Origin: JBDSLU01 sp031407765
GTDB lineage: Bacteria > Acidobacteriota > Vicinamibacteria > Vicinamibacterales > Vicinamibacteraceae
Reading direction: 5' to 3'
DNA: 11,453 nucleotides
Assembly (NCBI GenBank): GCA_031407765.1
Contig: JANOIR010000167.1
Location: 1-11,453, forward strand
In this document: positions 8,234-11,453 of the stretch, piece after piece
Numbering within the stretch: the stretch's first letter is position 1
Layout of the letters: each line of letters starts with the position of its first letter
The notes under the pieces: model-generated
Database searches by the model: none
Told to the model about the DNA's origin: nothing
Seen by the model: the letters and a program-made list of their open reading frames with translations, nothing else
Made by a program: the position numbers and the translations under genes

Positions 8234-8524
8234 CTACGCGCCCCGACGGCCCATCTGCTGCGGACCCGCTCCGCCCGACACCTTGTCGAGGTCCACGTCG
8301 CTCAGCTCGCCGCTACCCACCGGGGCGGGGATGACGAAATGCCGGACCGTGGCCGAGTCTTCGACGATGTTCACGCTGACGCCGGCCGGGATCCCCACAC
8401 CAAGGGCCCTCAGCGTCTGGGCGCCCCCGGCCAGGAGTTGTGCCCGGAGCGCCGGGTCCGAACCGGCCCTGGCGAGAATGACCGTGATCAAGTCCAGGCG
8501 TCCGGCGTCCGGGGTCGCAGCCAT
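8234..8524 (-). CDS. NHLP-leader RiPP-like precursor peptide
   Basis: This 96-residue peptide has the layout of nitrile-hydratase-leader (NHLP/TOMM) precursors. Residues about 10-66 match the NHase-alpha-like leader: a helix ending in SDPALRAQLLAGGAQTLRALG, then GIPAGVSVNIVEDSATVRHFVIPAP. A short linker leads to ELSDVDLDKVSGG (73-85), the classic LSD..L..V.GG double-glycine processing site. Cleavage after Gly85 would leave an 11-residue core, AGPQQMGRRGA. This core has no Cys, Ser or Thr, ruling out azole, lanthionine and sactionine chemistry; N- or side-chain methylation, Arg/Gln/Met changes or no modification remain possible. The start is secure: ATG 8524 with GAGGAG 5 nt upstream. The gene is first in its strand, faces an ECF sigma gene and is almost fused to a methyltransferase gene. 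No YcaO, lanthionine synthetase, radical SAM enzyme or C39 transporter lies in the window. An alternative is a leader-like stand-alone protein that is never processed. Confidence 0.85.
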   Translation of the reverse strand: MAATPDAGRLDLITVILARAGSDPALRAQLLAGGAQTLRALGVGIPAGVSVNIVEDSATVRHFVIPAPVGSGELSDVDLDKVSGGAGPQQMGRRGA

Positions 8525-8529
8525 GTCGT

Positions 8530-8535
8530 CTCCTC
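8530..8535 (-). promoter_or_regulatory. Strong ribosome binding site of the precursor gene
   Basis: GAGGAG on the minus strand lies 5 nt before ATG 8524. It is the best Shine-Dalgarno sequence in the window, so the short peptide is expected to be made at a higher rate than its neighbours. It also fixes the start codon. Confidence 0.85.
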
Positions 8536-8562
8536 TGTTCGAGTCCTGCCAAAAACGGCGGC

Positions 8563-8589
8563 AGCGTGCAGCCAGCCGCTGCTGTTACA
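8563..8589 (-). promoter_or_regulatory. Candidate ECF-type promoter of the precursor operon
   Basis: On the minus strand TGTAACA (8589-8583) is followed by 16 nt and CGCT (8566-8563). This resembles ECF promoters of the TGTCACA-N16-CGTC kind. Transcription would start near 8555, giving a leader of about 30 nt before the peptide ATG, enough for the GAGGAG site. A 6-bp inverted repeat (GCAGCG 8561-8566, CGCTGC 8577-8582) overlaps it and could be an operator. The match is by eye only. Confidence 0.35.
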
Positions 8590-8663
8590 ACGTGGGGGTG
8601 CCGGCCCGGTTCGTGACAGGGCTGGCGTAATCTGCGGTTCCCGTCTCTCAGGTGCGTCCCGCT

Positions 8664-8690
8664 TGCCACAAATCGACCGCCTCGCACGTT
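8664..8690 (+). promoter_or_regulatory. Candidate ECF-type promoter of the sigma factor gene
   Basis: TGCCACA (8664-8670), 16 nt, then CGTT (8687-8690) has the same layout as the site facing the precursor gene. The predicted transcription start is within a few bases of the GTG at 8699, so the sigma mRNA may be leaderless. That would explain why no Shine-Dalgarno sequence is seen. It fits sigma autoregulation but rests on two short boxes. Confidence 0.3.
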
Positions 8691-8698
8691 CTTGCTGT

Positions 8699-9241
8699 GT
8701 GAACGCACTGGACGCCATCGGGCTCCCCGACACGTCGGCCGATACGGGCGACGGGCTCGACGCGCTCTTCCGCGCCCACTTCGGGCGGCTGGCGAGGGTC
8801 GTCGGCCGCATCGTCCACAACCAGGCGCAGGCGGAGGAGATCGCCGTCGAGGTGTTCCTCCGCTGGTGCCGGCATCCGTCGGCGCACGGCGAGGGCGCGG
8901 AGGGTTGGCTCTACCGCACGGCGGTTCGCGCCGCCCTCGACGCCTGGCGCCGCGGTCAGCGCTGGTCGAGGGTCGAGCGGGCGCTGGCCCACGTCGGCCT
9001 CGCGCCGCGGACGCCCGAGGATCTTCACGCGAGCAGCATCGAACGCCGGCAGGTCCGCGGCGTGCTGGCGGCCGTGCGCCGCCGCGATGCGACGCTGCTG
9101 CTCCTGTGGGCCGAGGACGTGAGCTACGCGGAGATGGCCATCGCGATCGAAGTGCAGGCGTCGTCGGTCGGCAGCCTGCTGCGCCGGGCCCAGGATGCGT
9201 TCCGGAAGGAGTACGAGGCACGCTATGGACAGCCATTCTGA
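8699..9241 (+). CDS. ECF-family RNA polymerase sigma factor
   Basis: The 180-residue protein contains sigma region 2 (about 23-88: LFRAHFGRLARVVGRIV, then AEEIAVEVFLRWCRHP and WLYRTAVRAALDAWRRGQRW) and region 4 with its helix-turn-helix (about 115-172: SYAEMAIAIEVQASSVGSLL). Regions 1 and 3 are absent, as in ECF sigma factors, and the size is normal. I chose GTG 8699 because it is the only start giving an ordinary short N-terminus; the frame is open for over 1.2 kb upstream as a shadow of the methyltransferase and peptide genes. No Shine-Dalgarno sequence is present. The next gene overlaps it by 17 nt and encodes a membrane protein, the usual arrangement for a sigma factor and its regulator. 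It likely directs transcription of its own operon, and possibly of the divergent peptide operon, in response to an envelope or extracellular cue. Confidence 0.92.
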   Translation: MNALDAIGLPDTSADTGDGLDALFRAHFGRLARVVGRIVHNQAQAEEIAVEVFLRWCRHPSAHGEGAEGWLYRTAVRAALDAWRRGQRWSRVERALAHVGLAPRTPEDLHASSIERRQVRGVLAAVRRRDATLLLLWAEDVSYAEMAIAIEVQASSVGSLLRRAQDAFRKEYEARYGQPF

Positions 9242-10136
9242 GACGCAGTGGGTCGCGGACCGCCTGGCGGTCGTCGCGCCACCGTGGGAGCCCGACATGG
9301 TGCGGGCACGGGCGCGGGTTCGCGCGGCGGCGCCGCCGAGACGGCGCGTGTGGCGCTACGGGTTGGCCGCGACGGCGGCGGCGACGCTCGTCGTGGCGAT
9401 CGCGGCTCCGTCGGGCCGCGCGCTGGCGCAGGAGCTCTGGTATCGATGGTTCGTGACGCGGGTCGCCGTCGTCCGGCTCGATCTGTCGCGGATCCCGCTC
9501 GAGTCGAGCATCCGCACCGATGCGGCGCTCGTCCGGGCGGCGTCGCTGGCGGACGCCGCCGGAAAGGCCGGCTTCGTGCCGGCGCTGCCGCCGGATAGCA
9601 TCGCGGGCACGCCGCGGGAGCTGTGGGTGATCGGACGGATGGACGTGAGCCAGACGGTTCGCACGGCGGCAATCGCGGAGGCCCTGCAGCGTGAGGGCGC
9701 GGCGGATGTGGAGGTTCCCGCCGAGTGGAACGGTGTGACGCTGCGGGCCTCGATCGGTCCGATCGTGGCGGCGGCGTATCCCGGGGAGATCGAGCTGCTC
9801 CAGGCGCCACCGGTCCGCCTCGAGATGCCGGCAGCGTTCCCGCTGGCGCGGTTCGCGACGACGATCTTCCGCGCCGGTGGTCTGCCGGCGGACGAGGCAC
9901 GGCGGCTCGGCGAAGAGTTCGCGGCCCGGCCCGCGTGGCTGCTGGACGTCCCCGACGACGAGGAGGCGGTGGTCGAGACCGTGTCGCTGCCCGGCGGCAG
10001 CGCGCTGTTGATCGAAGACGCCGCGGAGTCCGGTGGGGAGCGCGTCACCGTGATCGTGAGCCGCCCGACGCGGATCTACACGGTCAGCAGCCCGAGCCGG
10101 GAACAGAGCCTGCGGGTCGCGGGCGCGCTGCCCTGA
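9225..10136 (+). CDS. Single-pass membrane protein, putative anti-sigma regulator
   Basis: The 303-residue protein has a short cytoplasmic N-terminus (about 1-43, ending in the basic PPRRRVWR), one membrane segment (about 45-62) and a large periplasmic or extracellular part. ATG 9225 is favoured over upstream starts because GAGG (9215-9218) lies 6 nt before it and because it overlaps the sigma gene by 17 nt. The position is that of an anti-sigma factor, but the N-terminal part lacks the HxxxCxxC zinc motif of ZAS-type anti-sigmas and is much shorter than usual. The outer part contains AGFVPALPPDSIAG (115-128), a phrase like those opening DUF4367-type extracytoplasmic domains, followed by a beta-rich region. 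Its role as sigma regulator is inferred from position and topology only. It could instead be a sensor or an effector in the same regulon. Confidence 0.82.
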   Translation: MDSHSETQWVADRLAVVAPPWEPDMVRARARVRAAAPPRRRVWRYGLAATAAATLVVAIAAPSGRALAQELWYRWFVTRVAVVRLDLSRIPLESSIRTDAALVRAASLADAAGKAGFVPALPPDSIAGTPRELWVIGRMDVSQTVRTAAIAEALQREGAADVEVPAEWNGVTLRASIGPIVAAAYPGEIELLQAPPVRLEMPAAFPLARFATTIFRAGGLPADEARRLGEEFAARPAWLLDVPDDEEAVVETVSLPGGSALLIEDAAESGGERVTVIVSRPTRIYTVSSPSREQSLRVAGALP

Positions 10137-10179
10137 GCCGGGTCGAGGGACAATGCGGGCGCCCATCCTGGAGCGCCCC

Positions 10180-11001
10180 ATGTCCAGAACCTTCTGCGCC
10201 CTGCTTCTCCTCACCGTTGCCGGCTGCGGGTCGCCGCCCGCGCCGGTGCCTGCGCCGGCGCCGCCGCCCGCGTTCCCCGGCGGCGCCATCGTGGACCTCT
10301 CGCACGCGTACGATGCGCAGGCGATCTTCTGGCCGACCGCCGCGCCGTTCAAGCTCGCGAAGGTTCACGACGGGCCGACACCCGGCGGCTTCTACTACGC
10401 CGCGAACGACTTCGCGACCTCGGAGCACGGCGGCACTCACGTCGACGCGCCGATCCATTTCGCGCAAGGTCACCAGACGGTCGACCAGATCCCACTCCAG
10501 CGGCTGCTGGGTGCGGCCGTGGTGATCGATGTCACGTCGGCAGCTGCGAGCAGCGCCGACTACCAGGTGACGACGGACGACCTCCAGCGCGCCGAGGCCC
10601 GCGACGGCCGCATCCCGGACGGTTCGATCGTGCTGATCCGAACGGGATTCTCGACACGCTGGCCCGACGCCGCAACGTATCTGGGGACGGCCGAGCGCGG
10701 CGAAGCCGGGGCCGCCAAGCTGCACTTTCCGGGCTTGCATCCGCAGGCCGCCGCCTGGCTCGTGGCGAACCGATCGATCGCCGCGATCGGCATCGACACC
10801 GCCAGCATCGACTACGGGAAGTCGACGCTGTTCGAGTCGCACCGGGCGCTGTTCGCGAAGGACATCCCGGCCTTCGAAAACCTCGCCGGTCTCGACAAGC
10901 TGCCGACGCGCGGGGCACACATCATCGCGCTGCCCATGAAGATTGCCGGCGGCAGCGGCGCGCCGCTGCGCGTAGTTGCCATCCTGCCGTCGGGCAGCTA
11001 G
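10180..11001 (+). CDS. Cyclase / kynurenine formamidase-like lipoprotein
   Basis: The 273-residue protein belongs to the metal-dependent cyclase family (PF04199). It has HGGTHVDAPIHF at 83-94, where His83, His87 and Asp89 are the expected metal ligands and His93 is part of the conserved signature. The late H...E pair FESHRALFAKDIPAFENL (His221, Glu233) is also conserved. Members hydrolyse amides or lactams such as N-formylkynurenine; the substrate here cannot be told. A signal peptide ends in a lipobox, VAGC, with Cys16, followed by a Pro/Ala linker (about 19-32), so the enzyme should be anchored outside the cytoplasmic membrane. That differs from the cytosolic KynB-type enzymes. ATG 10180 with GGAG 6 nt upstream (10170-10173) is preferred to ATG 10153, which would add nine residues before the signal. 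It starts 43 nt after the membrane regulator, so co-transcription is possible. Confidence 0.9.
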   Translation: MSRTFCALLLLTVAGCGSPPAPVPAPAPPPAFPGGAIVDLSHAYDAQAIFWPTAAPFKLAKVHDGPTPGGFYYAANDFATSEHGGTHVDAPIHFAQGHQTVDQIPLQRLLGAAVVIDVTSAAASSADYQVTTDDLQRAEARDGRIPDGSIVLIRTGFSTRWPDAATYLGTAERGEAGAAKLHFPGLHPQAAAWLVANRSIAAIGIDTASIDYGKSTLFESHRALFAKDIPAFENLAGLDKLPTRGAHIIALPMKIAGGSGAPLRVVAILPSGS

Positions 11002-11047
11002 ACCGCGGCGAGGCTTCCGGTGTCTATGTCTCCCGGAGCTGCCGGAC

Positions 11048-11453
11048 ATGACACACGCCGACACAAAGGGGTGGACCAGCCTGCGCCTGGCGGTCGTTGC
11101 CGGCGTCGTGGGCGCGACGATCGGCGCCTCTGCGTCGGTCTTCCGCGAATGGCACGGGTGGTTCGCGCTGGCCGCGGCAGTCGCGGGTGGCCTGTTCGGG
11201 CACTTGGTGTGGGCCTGCCTCGATGTCCGGCATCGGGTCACGCGGGCCGGGGCGATCCTGGTAAGCCTCTGCCTGGTGGCGTGGGCGATCTTCCTTCTGT
11301 TCGGTGCGCCGCACTGGGCCCTGCCGGTTCAAGAAATGAGCGTCGATTTGGTGCACGGCCAGCCCATCATGGTGGCTGGCCGATCGGTCGGTCTACACGG
11401 TTCCGTCAACGCCGCCGACAGGTTGCTGGGATTGCTGGCCCTCGAGGCGATTG
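11048..11453 (+). CDS. Small multi-pass membrane protein, 3' end outside window
   Basis: ATG 11048, with GGAG at 11035-11038 (9 nt upstream), opens a frame that runs to the window edge: 135 complete codons. The N-terminal third has three hydrophobic segments (about residues 13-32, 37-58 and 66-88) separated by short charged loops (FREWHGW, DVRHRVTRAG). After the third segment comes a more polar stretch (VQEMSVDLVHGQPIMVAGRSV) that looks extracytoplasmic. I do not recognise the family. A parallel frame from ATG 11026 is also open, but it encodes Arg-rich sequence without structure and is a shadow. The gene follows the cyclase gene by 46 nt on the same strand with no obvious terminator between them. 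Confidence 0.72.
   Translation, partial: MTHADTKGWTSLRLAVVAGVVGATIGASASVFREWHGWFALAAAVAGGLFGHLVWACLDVRHRVTRAGAILVSLCLVAWAIFLLFGAPHWALPVQEMSVDLVHGQPIMVAGRSVGLHGSVNAADRLLGLLALEAI

Noticed and set aside
8561..8582. Inverted repeat GCAGCG/CGCTGC as a terminator or CRISPR-like unit
   Set aside because: It is a single 6-bp pair in a G+C-rich promoter region with no T-run or further copies; at most a possible operator.
7490..8698. Upstream extension of the ECF sigma frame
   Set aside because: The extension is antisense to the methyltransferase and peptide genes and shows no protein-like sequence; sigma region 2 starts shortly after GTG 8699.
8313..10352. Minus-strand open frame of 679 codons antisense to the sigma and membrane regulator genes
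   Set aside because: Arg/Pro-rich shadow crossing the divergent promoter region and two well-supported plus-strand genes.
11024..11356. Minus-strand open frame at the window end
   Set aside because: Antisense to a frame with three clear membrane segments and a ribosome binding site; the product is charged and featureless.

Overview
The window is strongly G+C-rich, with long open frames on both strands that are mostly shadows of real genes. Its gene types are typical of soil bacteria in the Acidobacteriota (Vicinamibacteria-like), Planctomycetota or Verrucomicrobiota: planctomycete-type cytochrome c domains with DUF1549/DUF1553, a DUF1501 protein, a membrane/cytochrome/leucine-rich-repeat protein, and an ECF sigma factor with a membrane partner. 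I lean towards Acidobacteriota. That is inference from gene content; there is no rRNA or other marker gene here.

Layout. (1) Positions 1-921, plus strand: the 3' end of an unrecognised gene whose last bases are duplicated just beyond its stop. (2) Positions 978-8524, minus strand: five genes in one direction, read from 8524 downwards. They are a small peptide with a nitrile-hydratase-like leader (NHLP) ending in a double-glycine motif, a class I SAM methyltransferase starting 3 nt after it, a large DUF1549/DUF1553 protein with an internal LamG-like domain, a Tat-exported DUF1501 protein, and a DUF2231-like membrane/cytochrome c/LRR protein that overlaps the DUF1501 gene by 4 nt. A G+C-rich structured repeat lies between the DUF1553 and DUF1501 genes. 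(3) A 174-nt divergent control region, 8525-8698. (4) Positions 8699-10136, plus strand: an ECF sigma factor overlapping by 17 nt a single-pass membrane protein, the likely sigma regulator. (5) Positions 10180-11001: a lipoprotein of the metal-dependent cyclase / kynurenine formamidase family. (6) Position 11048 to the window edge: the start of a small multi-pass membrane protein. No stretch longer than 300 bases lacks a gene.

How they may work together. The DUF1553/DUF1501/cytochrome trio recurs as a cassette in these phyla and looks like an envelope-located redox or degradation module: haem-binding signatures, an alkaline-phosphatase-superfamily fold and export signals. The most interesting part is the upstream pair, a RiPP-like precursor and a methyltransferase, transcribed divergently from an ECF sigma/membrane-regulator pair. 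Both promoter regions carry a similar candidate ECF-type site (TGNNACA, 16 nt, CGNT), so one sigma factor might control itself and the peptide. The predicted core peptide, about 11 residues, contains no Cys, Ser or Thr. It therefore cannot be a standard thiazole/oxazole or lanthionine product. No YcaO, LanM, radical SAM enzyme or peptidase-containing transporter is visible in the window.
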